Source: Lachnospiraceae bacterium UBA7093
Lineage (GTDB): Bacteria > Bacillota > Clostridia > Lachnospirales > Lachnospiraceae
Direction: 5' to 3'
DNA: 64,000 bases
Assembly (NCBI GenBank): GCA_002492465.1
Contig: DKYT01000021.1
Location: 1-64,000 of the forward strand
This document shows positions 34,863-43,317 of this stretch, piece after piece. The translations under genes and the position numbers were made by a program. Below the pieces are notes generated by a model. The model was given only the letters and a program-made list of their open reading frames with translations, was not told the origin of the DNA and searched no databases. The first letter of the stretch is position 1; each line of letters opens with the position of its first letter.

Positions 34863-34908
34863 GAAAACTGCAAAAATGGAAAAAGACCATCCCATTTTTG
34901 CAGTTTCT
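34863..34908 (-). terminator. Terminator downstream of ptsI
   Basis: A perfect 15-bp stem AAACTGCAAAAATGG / CCATTTTTGCAGTTT is followed on the minus strand by TTTTCATAT. It insulates ptsHI from the galactose permease gene. Confidence 0.85.
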
Positions 34909-34919
34909 CTTTACGTATC

Positions 34920-36533
34920 TTATTCTGCTTCTCTGATTACCTTTCGTACGGAAAGAATACATCCCGGCGAAACGGATAACTCGTCAAGCCCCATTTTCAG
35001 GAAAGTTTCCGTAAGGGTAACGTCGGCTCCAAGCTCACCGCAGATTCCCGCCCAGATTCCCGCCTTATGGGCATTGTCGCAAACCATTTGAATCAGCCGC
35101 AGCACTGCAGGGTGATGGGCATCATAAAAGGCATCCAGCTTTGCATTCTGACGGTCAATTGCCAGGGTATACTGGGTCAGATCGTTGGTTCCGATACTGA
35201 AGAAATCAACCTCCTTTGCAAGCTCATCGCTGATCACCGCTGCCGCAGGCGTCTCGATCATAATACCTTCTTCCACTTCGCCGATTGCAATTCCCTCTGC
35301 CGCAAGCTCTTCCCGAACGGATTTAGAGATTTCCTTAATCTTCCGCACCTCATCCACGGAAATAATCATGGGATACATAATCGCCAGATTGCCATAAGCG
35401 CTTGCCCGGAACAACGCACGAAGCTGCGTACGGAAGATTTCAGGTCTGGTCAGACAAATACGAATAGCTCTGTATCCCAGTGCAGGATTGTCTTCCTTTC
35501 CCAATTCAAAGTAATCCACCTGCTTGTCTGCGCCGATATCCAGCGTGCGGATAATCACCTTCTTGCCGCCCATTGTCTCAACGACCTTCTTATAAGCCAA
35601 AAACTGCTCTTCCTCTGTAGGATAATTCTCTGATTCCAGATACAGGAATTCGCTTCGGAACAGCCCGATGCCCCCGGCATCATTTTCTATAACAGAAACC
35701 AGATCTCCCGGATTTCCTATGTTGGCGTAAAGATTGATCTTCTGACCGGACTTTGTTACGTTTTCCTTGCCTTTTAAGTCCAAAAGCAACCGTTTCTGCT
35801 CATCGTCCGCCTCTTTTTTCTTGAAATACTCCTCCAGCACCGGCATCTCAGGATCCACAATAAATTTCCCCTCGTAGCCGTCCACAATGCCGATCTTCCC
35901 GTTCCAGTCGTCCTCATAGCCTATTCCAATCAACGCCGGAATGCCCATGGTCCTGGCAAGGATCGCCGTATGGGAGTTGGAAGAGCCAAGCCGTGTAACA
36001 AAAGCAAGCAGCTTGCTTTTATCCATCTGAACGGTCTCGCTGGGCGCCAGATCCTCCGCCACGATAATCGCCGGCTCATCGCCTATGTCGCCGCTTCCTC
36101 CTCCGCCACAGAGAATCGTGATCACCCGCTCCGTAATATCCTTCACATCCGCCGAGCGCGCCTTGAAATAATCGTCTTCCATGTTGGCAAACATCTCTGC
36201 AAAATTATCTCCGGTAGACGCCACCGCATATTCTGCGTTTACATTCTGCATGGAGATCATATTATGAACGGATTCCGTGTAATCCAGATCCTCCAGCATC
36301 ATAGCGTGTACGTTGAAAATCTCCGCATTCGCCTCGCCAACCTCCACAAGCGCTTTCTCATATAAACCGTGGAGCTGCTCGATCGCCTTTCCCTTCGCTT
36401 CCTCATACCGCTTAATTTCAGCCTCTACATCATCTACTTTGCTTCTCACGACCCTGTTTTCGGTCTTACTGTAGAGTTTGATTTTTCCTATTGCTATGCC
36501 CCCAAAAATCTTTTTCCCGCTTCTCTCTTCCAC
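34920..36533 (-). CDS. ptsI: Phosphoenolpyruvate-protein phosphotransferase, PTS Enzyme I
   Basis: 537 aa. The phosphohistidine domain carries GSSNSHTAILARTMG with candidate His188. The PEP-binding barrel has GIGLFRSEFLYL, ALGYRAIRICL and FSIGTNDLTQYTLAIDR. Enzyme I passes phosphate from PEP to HPr for all PTS sugar uptake. The start is GTG at 36533 with GGAGG 6 nt upstream. It follows ptsH by 23 nt. Confidence 0.97.
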   Translation of the reverse strand: MEERSGKKIFGGIAIGKIKLYSKTENRVVRSKVDDVEAEIKRYEEAKGKAIEQLHGLYEKALVEVGEANAEIFNVHAMMLEDLDYTESVHNMISMQNVNAEYAVASTGDNFAEMFANMEDDYFKARSADVKDITERVITILCGGGGSGDIGDEPAIIVAEDLAPSETVQMDKSKLLAFVTRLGSSNSHTAILARTMGIPALIGIGYEDDWNGKIGIVDGYEGKFIVDPEMPVLEEYFKKKEADDEQKRLLLDLKGKENVTKSGQKINLYANIGNPGDLVSVIENDAGGIGLFRSEFLYLESENYPTEEEQFLAYKKVVETMGGKKVIIRTLDIGADKQVDYFELGKEDNPALGYRAIRICLTRPEIFRTQLRALFRASAYGNLAIMYPMIISVDEVRKIKEISKSVREELAAEGIAIGEVEEGIMIETPAAAVISDELAKEVDFFSIGTNDLTQYTLAIDRQNAKLDAFYDAHHPAVLRLIQMVCDNAHKAGIWAGICGELGADVTLTETFLKMGLDELSVSPGCILSVRKVIREAE

Positions 36534-36556
36534 AGTCTGCCTCCAGTCAAAATAGA

Positions 36557-36817
36557 TTATAGATTTTTCTTAAAGAAGTCTTCCATTTGAGCCGCTACAG
36601 CCGCCTCGTCCTTGCCCTCAACGGATACCGTAACCGTATCGCCCTGCTTTACGCCCAGGCTCATCAGTATCATAAGTTTCTTAGCGTCTGCACTTTTACC
36701 GTCCTTGGTAACGGTGATCACAACATCATGATGACTTGCCGCCTCTGCTACCAGGCGTCCTGCCGGTCTTGCATGGATCCCAACGGGATCTGTAATTTTG
36801 TACGTAAATGATTTCAT
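36557..36817 (-). CDS. ptsH: Phosphocarrier protein HPr (regulatory serine replaced by Lys)
   Basis: 86 aa. The active-site His15 is in VGIHARPAG. At the place of the regulatory Ser46 of Firmicutes HPr (KSIMGVMSL) this protein has Lys47 (KKLMILMSL), so HPr kinase could not phosphorylate it and CcpA co-repression by HPr-Ser-P would not run through this protein. It is a general PTS carrier between Enzyme I and Enzyme II. First gene of ptsHI; the divergent promoter region with a TATAAT lies immediately upstream. Confidence 0.95.
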   Translation of the reverse strand: MKSFTYKITDPVGIHARPAGRLVAEAASHHDVVITVTKDGKSADAKKLMILMSLGVKQGDTVTVSVEGKDEAAVAAQMEDFFKKNL

Positions 36818-36885
36818 AAATGTTTCCCTCCGTTTCCACTACATTTAATTAGATTATAGTTAATTTTACCAAAAGGAGAATGGTT

Positions 36886-37065
36886 ATGCAATATTTTTAT
36901 CAGCAGAAATACTGTAAGAATATCAGAATCCTTGTCAGCATGACTTATAAGACAGCACCCAATCCGCTAAAATATGGTGACTTTGTCACAGAAGTGAGTC
37001 CCCATGAAGGCTATACTGAATATACAGACAACAGAAAGGAAGGTAACAAATATGTCAGTACTTAG
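36886..37065 (+). CDS. Small ORF (59 aa) overlapping the thioredoxin start
   Basis: No family recognised. AGGAG lies exactly 7 nt upstream of the ATG at 36886, and the frame runs 14 nt into the thioredoxin gene in another frame, so coupling is plausible. The product has two Tyr-rich ends and one Cys (QYFYQQKYCKNIRIL). It may be a real small protein or a translated leader. A short palindrome, GTGACTTTGTCAC, sits inside it at about 36979-36991. Confidence 0.45.
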   Translation: MQYFYQQKYCKNIRILVSMTYKTAPNPLKYGDFVTEVSPHEGYTEYTDNRKEGNKYVST

Positions 37066-37360
37066 CATCAATAAAAACAATTTTGATTCCGTCAGAGAGA
37101 GCGGCAAGACAGTTCTTCTCGACTTCTACGCCGACTGGTGCGGTCCCTGCCGCATGGTTTCCCCTATCATAGATGAGATTGCGGAAGAAAATCCCCAATA
37201 CCTTGTAGGAAAAATCAACGTAGACAAAGAACCGGAGCTTGCGCAGGCGTTTAATGTTTTAAGCATTCCCACACTTGCCGTTATCAAAAGCGGCAAAATC
37301 ATATGTCAGTCAACCGGCGTAAAGCCCAAACCACAGATTCTTGCCATGCTAGAGGGCTAA
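37052..37360 (+). CDS. trxA: Thioredoxin
   Basis: 102 aa, a single thioredoxin fold with the classical active site WCGPC (Cys30, Cys33) and the cis-Pro loop SIPTL. It reduces protein disulfides. The start at 37052 has GGAAGG 8 nt upstream. The 3' end overlaps the convergent Crp/Fnr gene by 12 nt. No thioredoxin reductase gene is adjacent. Confidence 0.95.
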   Translation: MSVLSINKNNFDSVRESGKTVLLDFYADWCGPCRMVSPIIDEIAEENPQYLVGKINVDKEPELAQAFNVLSIPTLAVIKSGKIICQSTGVKPKPQILAMLEG

Positions 37361-38023
37361 TTTACGGAGGCGTTTCTTATTAAGAAGTTTTATACCCTTG
37401 CGGGAAACTTCCACCATTCCCTCATTAGCAAAATATTTTAACATTCTTGACACAACTTCACGGGCGGAACCCATATACCGGGCAATCTGCCCGTGTGTCA
37501 GCGTAATCACGTCAATGCCCGTTCTTGCCGATTCATCCAGAAGGAAAACGGCAAGTCTTTTATCCATACTCATAAAAAGAATCTGCTGCATAACCCACAT
37601 CACATCCGAGAAACGGCTGACCGCTGTTTCAAGAGCAAATATCTTAATACTCGGATTTCGTTCTGAGACTGCCGCAAAGGCAGAGCCACTTACTACATAG
37701 CATTCGCTATCCTCCTCAGCATCCACGAACACATCAAAGGTAATCGCTTCAAGAACACAGGATGCGGATAACATACACATATCGCCCCTGTGCAGCCGGT
37801 ATAAGGTTATATCTTTCCCCTCATCTGACATCATGTAAAGCCTTAAACTTCCTTTATGAACGAAAATCACGCCGGAACATTCATTGCCATTATGGATATT
37901 CTTCCCTGCTGGATAAACGAAAATATGAGAATTCTGGCAAATGTACTCCCTGTCTGCCTCTGATATTTCATTCCAAAATGGGAAAATTTTTTTATAAACA
38001 AGCTCAAACTCTGTCCCTGTCAT
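37349..38023 (-). CDS. Crp/Fnr-family transcriptional regulator
   Basis: 224 aa. An N-terminal cyclic-nucleotide-binding-like barrel (VFVHKGSLRLYMMSDEGKDITLYRL in parts, LHRGDMCMLSASCVL) is followed by a dimer helix and a C-terminal winged helix (LTHGQIARYMGSAREVVSRML). The Cys residues (CMLSASC) are not arranged as the FNR Fe-S ligands. GGGGGAG precedes the ATG at 38023 by 5 nt. It converges on thioredoxin, and a redox or stress role is a reasonable but untested inference. Confidence 0.88.
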   Translation of the reverse strand: MTGTEFELVYKKIFPFWNEISEADREYICQNSHIFVYPAGKNIHNGNECSGVIFVHKGSLRLYMMSDEGKDITLYRLHRGDMCMLSASCVLEAITFDVFVDAEEDSECYVVSGSAFAAVSERNPSIKIFALETAVSRFSDVMWVMQQILFMSMDKRLAVFLLDESARTGIDVITLTHGQIARYMGSAREVVSRMLKYFANEGMVEVSRKGIKLLNKKRLRKLAL

Positions 38024-38071
38024 ATAATCTCCCCCTCCCACCGTATCTGTAAATCCATTTCATCCACCAAT

Positions 38072-39487
38072 TTACACATCAATTGCAGTCTCTGATTGGG
38101 ATTTGGACAATAAACATACCGTCTCCACATTCGCCGTCCACGGAAACTGATCCACCGCTACCGCTCTCTCCGCCACATACCCATTTGCCAAAAACACCTC
38201 CAAATCCCTCGCCAGGCTGGTGGGCTTGCAGGAAATGTATACCAATTTATCAATACCATAACCAATAATCTTCTTAAGCGCCTTGGGATGAATTCCATCC
38301 CGGGGAGGATCTAAAATAATCATATCCGGCTTTTCTTCGATCTCATCCAATACCTTAAGTACGTCCCCGGCAATAAATTCACAGTTATGTAAACCGTTTA
38401 ATTCTGCATTTCTCCTTGCCGCTTCCACCGCTTCTTCCACAATCTCTACGCCGATCACCTTTTTTGCCGCCGGCGCCATAAGCTGGGCAATGGTTCCCGT
38501 TCCGCTATAGAGGTCAAAAACGATCTTTTCAGGCTTCCCATCCTTCCCTAAAGAAACACCGTCTCCAATATATTCTCTTGCCGTTTCATAGAGCACCTCC
38601 GCGCCCAGAGAGTTGGTTTGAAAAAAGGAAAAAAGAGAAATTTTAAATTTCAACCCCAGCAGCTCCTCATAAAAATAATCCTGACCATATAATATATCTG
38701 TGTGGTCGCTTTGCACCACATCGGCTACTGAATTATTGACAACGTGTAAAATTCCTGCCACTTTTCCTGTTAAATTCAGATTTAATAACTTATTCTTCCA
38801 TTCATCCAGCAACGTTTCCTCATTCTCACGCTGAGAGGTTGTAACAAGCGCAATCAAAATCTCTCCCGTTTTCACCGCTTTTCTCACCAAAAGATGTCGT
38901 AAGTATCCGGTATGCTTCAACCTGTGGTAAAAACTCTCCCCCTCAAAATAATCCCTGGTAAAGCCCAAAATTCTTCGGTAATCTTCATCTACAATCTGGC
39001 AGTCCTTCACTGTCACAATATCATAAAAGCTTCCCCGCTTATGCATTCCCAGGGCAAGAGGACCATCCTTGTAAGAATCCCCAAAGGAAAACTCCATTTT
39101 ATTCCGATAACCGGTTTTCACAGGGCTTTCCTTAATCCCTTCAAACACCCATGCCTCAGATTGTGCTGCAAGAGCTCCCTCCAGCAGCTTTTTCACCTGC
39201 ATTTCCTTGATTTTACACTGTTCCTGGTAGGGCAGGGACTGATAAGCGCAGCCGCCGCATTCTCCAAAATGGGGACAAGGGCTTTTTTGCTCCAGAGGCG
39301 AATTTTCCTCTACCTTAAGAAGTCTTCCTTCTGCTCTCCCATTCCGCTTTTTTTGCACTATAAAGGTCACCTTCTGCCCGGGCAATACGTTTTTTACCAC
39401 ACAGTTTCCCTCTTCGGTATACACCAATCCCTTGTTCGGAAAATCAACTTTTTCTACAATTCCTGTTAATACTTGTCCTTTTTTCAT
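38072..39487 (-). CDS. rlmD: 23S rRNA (uracil-C5)-methyltransferase, RlmD/TrmA-like
   Basis: About 471 aa: N-terminal TRAM domain (GQVLTGIVEKVDFPNKGLVY), an Fe-S motif CPHFGECGGCAYQSLPYQEQC read in parts (Cys at the four expected places), and a class I methyltransferase domain with FDLYSGTGTIAQLM, the ILDPPRDGIHPK loop and catalytic Cys in VYISCKPTSLARDL. Members methylate U747 or U1939 of 23S rRNA; the exact site is not assignable. The start at 39487 has AGGA 8 nt upstream. Confidence 0.92.
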   Translation of the reverse strand: MKKGQVLTGIVEKVDFPNKGLVYTEEGNCVVKNVLPGQKVTFIVQKKRNGRAEGRLLKVEENSPLEQKSPCPHFGECGGCAYQSLPYQEQCKIKEMQVKKLLEGALAAQSEAWVFEGIKESPVKTGYRNKMEFSFGDSYKDGPLALGMHKRGSFYDIVTVKDCQIVDEDYRRILGFTRDYFEGESFYHRLKHTGYLRHLLVRKAVKTGEILIALVTTSQRENEETLLDEWKNKLLNLNLTGKVAGILHVVNNSVADVVQSDHTDILYGQDYFYEELLGLKFKISLFSFFQTNSLGAEVLYETAREYIGDGVSLGKDGKPEKIVFDLYSGTGTIAQLMAPAAKKVIGVEIVEEAVEAARRNAELNGLHNCEFIAGDVLKVLDEIEEKPDMIILDPPRDGIHPKALKKIIGYGIDKLVYISCKPTSLARDLEVFLANGYVAERAVAVDQFPWTANVETVCLLSKSQSETAIDV

Positions 39488-39512
39488 AAACACCATCCTA
39501 CAAATATATCTC

Positions 39513-39532
39513 ATATGGCAATTCAGCCATAT
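39513..39532 (-). other. Hairpin in the rlmD leader
   Basis: Inverted repeat ATATGGC / GCCATAT with a 6-nt loop lies 26 nt upstream of the rlmD start. It has no U-tract of its own. Role unknown. Confidence 0.5.
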
Positions 39533-39538
39533 ACACCA

Positions 39539-39568
39539 AACGCCGGCGCCTTTGCGCGCCGGCTTATT
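39539..39568 (-). repeat. Hairpin repeat copy C
   Basis: GCCGGCGC (39542-39549) and GCGCCGGC (39556-39563) form a perfect stem. It begins AACGCCG and ends CGGCTTATT, matching copies at 74-108 and 57660-57694 with covarying stem bases. Lies between rlmD and the terminator of the small membrane protein gene. Confidence 0.65.
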
Positions 39569-39573
39569 GGACT

Positions 39574-39602
39574 AAAAAGGGATGTACACTTCTGCACATC
39601 CC
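39574..39602 (-). terminator. Intrinsic terminator of the small acidic membrane protein gene
   Basis: Minus strand GGGATGT...ACATCCC with inner pairs, followed directly by TTTTT, 27 nt after the stop codon at 39629. Confidence 0.85.
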
Positions 39603-39628
39603 AATTGCTTCTAAAATTTAAGAAATAT

Positions 39629-39958
39629 TTATTCTGCAAAATCTTCCTCTGTCGCTGCATTAGACACCTGGGGCTTCTTTTCTGCTTCCGCTTCGTCTTC
39701 TTCGTCCTCAAAGAAATCGTCTTCAAAGTCATCGTCAAAATCATCGTCAAAATCTTCCAGATAATCAGGCGTCATATAACGATACACTGCATAGGCGATC
39801 GCTGCTACAGCTGCCACTGCGCCAATAATCGCAAGCACCCACAAAAGAGTATTATTTCTCTTCTCCTCTTCCTTATGGTTCCAGTAGTCCTTTAACTCCT
39901 TGATATCGTGGGTTTTCACAAACTCCATCAATTCTTCGATCTTATTCCATGTGTTCAT
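39629..39958 (-). CDS. Small membrane protein with very acidic C-terminus
   Basis: 109 aa, family not recognised. A charged N-terminal helix (WNKIEELMEFVKTHDIKELK) precedes one membrane segment (LLWVLAIIGAVAAVAAIAYAVY). The tail is then highly acidic (DYLEDFDDDFDDDFEDDFFE). GGGAGG 8 nt upstream and a terminator downstream show that it is a genuine single-gene unit. Tail charge suggests ion or protein interaction; function unknown. Confidence 0.8.
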   Translation of the reverse strand: MNTWNKIEELMEFVKTHDIKELKDYWNHKEEEKRNNTLLWVLAIIGAVAAVAAIAYAVYRYMTPDYLEDFDDDFDDDFEDDFFEDEEDEAEAEKKPQVSNAATEEDFAE

Positions 39959-40020
39959 GGTATATGCCTCCCTTTCTTTTATGCTCTTTGCTTATTTCAC
40001 TTTTCATAAGAAACCGTATC

Positions 40021-40074
40021 AAATTGCTTTTTGCAATCAAAATGCTTTTTGTAATCAAAATGCTTTTTGAATTA
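40021..40074. repeat. Three tandem copies of an 18-bp AT-rich unit
   Basis: Units at 40021-40038, 40039-40056 and 40057-40074 read close to AAAATGCTTTTTGTAATC, with 2-4 differences each. They lie in the 208-bp gap between pcrA and the small membrane protein gene. The rest of that gap is AT-rich with no gene. Confidence 0.9.
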
Positions 40075-40166
40075 TTATTTCCTTCTTGAATAATAATATA
40101 ACATTTACCGTGAATTTTTACTACCGTATTTTGAAAAACTTTACAAAATTTTTAATTTTTTCCAAT

Positions 40167-42461
40167 TCATATTTTGACCAACCTAGCAAAGGCTGCATAC
40201 ATGATTTTCTGCCCCGCATCGTCAAAATCCACCGTTACTTTGTAGTCTCTGGGTCCCGGCTCCATGTCTGTCACCGTTCCCTCCCCATATTTTATATGCT
40301 TTACCCTGTCATTTATGTCATAATCAGGCTTTCCTCCGGTAACAGTTCCGATTCCCTTGTTGATTCCGGCGCTTTGGAGCATGGCGGCTCCTCCTCCGGC
40401 AATGAACGGCTTATTCTCTGCATTTGTCCTCTTTGGCGTCAGCACCGCTGACGGTTTATAGCGATAGGGCTGAGATTTTATGATCTCCGTCTGATCAAAA
40501 GGCGTATCCTCAAAGTATACCTTTGCGCCGGGAGGACGATTATCCATTAGCTCCTCCGGTATTTCTCTGACAAACCGGCTTACCGCGTTCATCTGTGTTT
40601 CTCCCCGCACCATACGCATTCTTGCATAGCAAAGGGTCAAATCCTCCTTCGCCCTTGTAATTCCCACATAGGCAAGTCTTCTCTCTTCTTCAATTTCCTC
40701 CGGATCGTCCGACGCGATGGTCATATAACTGGGGAAAATTCCATCCTCCATCCCTGCGAGATACACATGGGGAAACTCCAGTCCCTTGGCGCTGTGCAAC
40801 GTCATGAGAAGCACCTTGTTGCTTCCTCCTTCCACATGATCGATATCCGCCACCAGCGCAACCTCTTCTAAAAATTCCCCCAGGGTCGGCTGATCATGAA
40901 TTTCTTCAAAAGCTACCATCTTGCTGATCAATTCGTCAATATTCTCAATCCGGTTTTCCGCATCCTCTTCATCAGATGCTTCCAGTTGGGCAACATAGCC
41001 GGTGGTTTCTATCACATCCCGAATCAGTTCCTCCAGCCCATAGAATTCCAGCTTACTCCGAAAGGACTGTATCATCGTCACAAAGGGCTTCAGCTTTGCC
41101 GCGCTTTTTCCCAGCCCCATGATTTCATCCGCCTGGCGCAGCGCATCGTAAAAGCTGATCTCCCGCATATCCGCATAATCCTGTACCTTGGCAAGGGTCG
41201 CCGCTCCGATTCCCCTCTTAGGAACGTTGATAATGCGCTTAACCGCCAAATCATCACGCCCGTTATCAATGGTTTTCAAATAGGCAAGTAAATCCTTAAT
41301 TTCTCTTCTGGCATAAAAATTGGTGCCGCCAACCACATCATAGGGAATCCCTTCCAGAATGAAACGCTCCTCCAAAAGACGCGCCTGGGCATTGGTTCTG
41401 AAAAGCACCGCGCAATCTGAAAAATCCGCCTTCCCTTCTCGTTTTTTCCTTGCCACATCGTCTGCAATAAATTCCGCTTCCTCATAGGCATTGTCAAACT
41501 GCCTGAAATGAATCCGGTTTCCCTCTCCCTTATCTGTCCAAAGGGTCTTGGATTTTCGTCCTTTATTATTTCGGATCACCGCATTTGCCGCATCCAACAC
41601 ATTCTGAGTAGAACGGTAATTTTGCTCCAGCCGTATCACCTCAGCCTCCGGATATACCTGCTCAAAATCCAGAATATTTCTAATATTGGCGCCTCTGAAT
41701 TTATAAATGGACTGGTCGTCATCCCCCACCACACAAAGATTATGGTGTGCTTCGGCAAGAAGTCTGATGAATTCAAACTGAGCGGTATTGGTATCCTGAT
41801 ACTCATCCACCATAATATACTTAAACCGTCTCTGATAGCTTTCAAGGACTTCTTTGTCCCCCTTGAAAAGCTCTACAGTTTTCATGATCAGGTCGTCAAA
41901 ATCCATTGCGTTGCTTTTCTTTAAAACCTCTTGATATTCCCGATATGCCTGGGCTATCTTCTGCTTCCTGAAATCCCCCATGGCGCTTAATTCATATTCC
42001 TCAGGGGAAATCAGTTCATCTTTAGCGGAAGAAATAGCGGAAAGAATCGTCCGTTCCTTCAAGGTTTTGGTGTCGATCTGAAGCCTTTTGCAGATCTCCT
42101 TCATCACGGATTTCTGGTCGTCCGTATCATATATGGTAAAATGATTGTCAAAACCTATTCTGTCTCCGTAACGGCGCAGAATCCTGACGCAGGAGGAATG
42201 AAACGTAGTCACCCAGATACTGTCCGATCCCATCCCTACAAGTTCCTCCACACGCTCCTTCATTTCGTCCGCCGCCTTATTGGTAAATGTGATCGCCATA
42301 ATATTCCAGGCATTCACCCCCAGCTCATCAATCAGATATGCAATTCTGTGGGTCAGCACACGGGTCTTTCCCGAACCGGCGCCGGCAAGTAAAAGTACCG
42401 GTCCCTCTGTGGTAAAAACCCCTTTTTTCTGCTGTTCATTTAAAGTATCATAAATGCTCAT
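40167..42461 (-). CDS. pcrA: ATP-dependent DNA helicase PcrA/UvrD
   Basis: 764 aa superfamily 1A helicase. Motif I is LLAGAGSGKTRVLTHR; motif II is MVDEYQDTNTAQ; motif III is VGDDDQSIYKFRGA; motif V/VI regions include LMTLHSAKGLEFPHVYL and RRLAYVGITRAKEDL. The C-terminal DUF3553-like tail (NDRVKHIKYGEGTV) is present. It unwinds DNA 3' to 5' in repair and replication restart. GGGAG lies 8 nt before the ATG; the gene follows the YdjH-like gene by 24 nt. Confidence 0.97.
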   Translation of the reverse strand: MSIYDTLNEQQKKGVFTTEGPVLLLAGAGSGKTRVLTHRIAYLIDELGVNAWNIMAITFTNKAADEMKERVEELVGMGSDSIWVTTFHSSCVRILRRYGDRIGFDNHFTIYDTDDQKSVMKEICKRLQIDTKTLKERTILSAISSAKDELISPEEYELSAMGDFRKQKIAQAYREYQEVLKKSNAMDFDDLIMKTVELFKGDKEVLESYQRRFKYIMVDEYQDTNTAQFEFIRLLAEAHHNLCVVGDDDQSIYKFRGANIRNILDFEQVYPEAEVIRLEQNYRSTQNVLDAANAVIRNNKGRKSKTLWTDKGEGNRIHFRQFDNAYEEAEFIADDVARKKREGKADFSDCAVLFRTNAQARLLEERFILEGIPYDVVGGTNFYARREIKDLLAYLKTIDNGRDDLAVKRIINVPKRGIGAATLAKVQDYADMREISFYDALRQADEIMGLGKSAAKLKPFVTMIQSFRSKLEFYGLEELIRDVIETTGYVAQLEASDEEDAENRIENIDELISKMVAFEEIHDQPTLGEFLEEVALVADIDHVEGGSNKVLLMTLHSAKGLEFPHVYLAGMEDGIFPSYMTIASDDPEEIEEERRLAYVGITRAKEDLTLCYARMRMVRGETQMNAVSRFVREIPEELMDNRPPGAKVYFEDTPFDQTEIIKSQPYRYKPSAVLTPKRTNAENKPFIAGGGAAMLQSAGINKGIGTVTGGKPDYDINDRVKHIKYGEGTVTDMEPGPRDYKVTVDFDDAGQKIMYAAFARLVKI

Positions 42462-42485
42462 GTATCAAACTCCCAAATACTCTGA

Positions 42486-43280
42486 TTATTTTGCTTCCGT
42501 AAGGTTGCTGAAGCTCCAGGCATAAATATTCAGCTCCACAACAGGCGTCCCGCAATATTCGCAGACCTTACTGCCCGTTCCCCCAATAGGCGCACCGCAG
42601 TTGGGACAGTTCAATCCCAGTGATAAATCCCTTTCATCCTCTACCAGATTCCTGTCCTGTATATAAATAACATCTGTATTGTATTTTGACTGGGTCAGCA
42701 TTTCACTGCTCCCCTCAAGAAGCTTCCCGCTCTCGTCCACAACGGTGTGATAGTACTGAATGGAGGTCTGAAAGGTGATGATACATCTTCCGCTTCCTTT
42801 TTTATAATCGCTGATTTCCGTTCTATGTATCTTGGCGCTCTTGTAATGCTCTCTTTTTCCAGCCCCCTTCAGCATTTGTATATGCATTTCCAATTTATCC
42901 TGAAGTTCTCTGTTCCCTTCCGTTAAAATACCGGGATCCATACTGTCGACTGCAAGCAAATAAGAAGTCAGCACATTCTCCGCCCTGCTCTTCATCTCGT
43001 CATACTGAAATTCTGGAAAATCCCGCTTAATCTTAGGAAGATACAGACTTGTCATTGCCGAAACTGATTTAGGCGTAGCCGCATACTCCTGTTCCACCTG
43101 CCTGAATCCCTCCCTGAGATCGGAGGTTCCAAATGCCTCCTCAGACAGCTTCGCCGCCTTTGCAACAACGCGTTTTAATCTCCAGATTACATAAAACACA
43201 CTTCCTACCACCACAATAGGTATCCCTAAACATACAATGCCTCCCAGCACTTCCCCGATCAGCGCCCCGCCATCACTCAT
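42486..43280 (-). CDS. Tim44-like / zinc-ribbon membrane protein (YdjH-like)
   Basis: 264 aa. An N-terminal membrane segment (GGIVCLGIPIVVVGSVFYVIW) precedes a helical linker and a Tim44-like alpha/beta domain (FDEMKSRAENVLTSYLLA-type region; ISDYKKGSGRCIITFQTSIQYY). A C-terminal zinc ribbon, CPNCGAPIGGTGSKVCEYCG, follows. The order and content match the B. subtilis YdjGHI group, where such proteins form a membrane complex. ATG 43280 is preferred over a TTG at 43301. Confidence 0.72.
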   Translation of the reverse strand: MSDGGALIGEVLGGIVCLGIPIVVVGSVFYVIWRLKRVVAKAAKLSEEAFGTSDLREGFRQVEQEYAATPKSVSAMTSLYLPKIKRDFPEFQYDEMKSRAENVLTSYLLAVDSMDPGILTEGNRELQDKLEMHIQMLKGAGKREHYKSAKIHRTEISDYKKGSGRCIITFQTSIQYYHTVVDESGKLLEGSSEMLTQSKYNTDVIYIQDRNLVEDERDLSLGLNCPNCGAPIGGTGSKVCEYCGTPVVELNIYAWSFSNLTEAK

Positions 43281-43317
43281 AATTTCCAAATTCCTTCCCA
43301 AGTCCTCTTTCCGCCGT

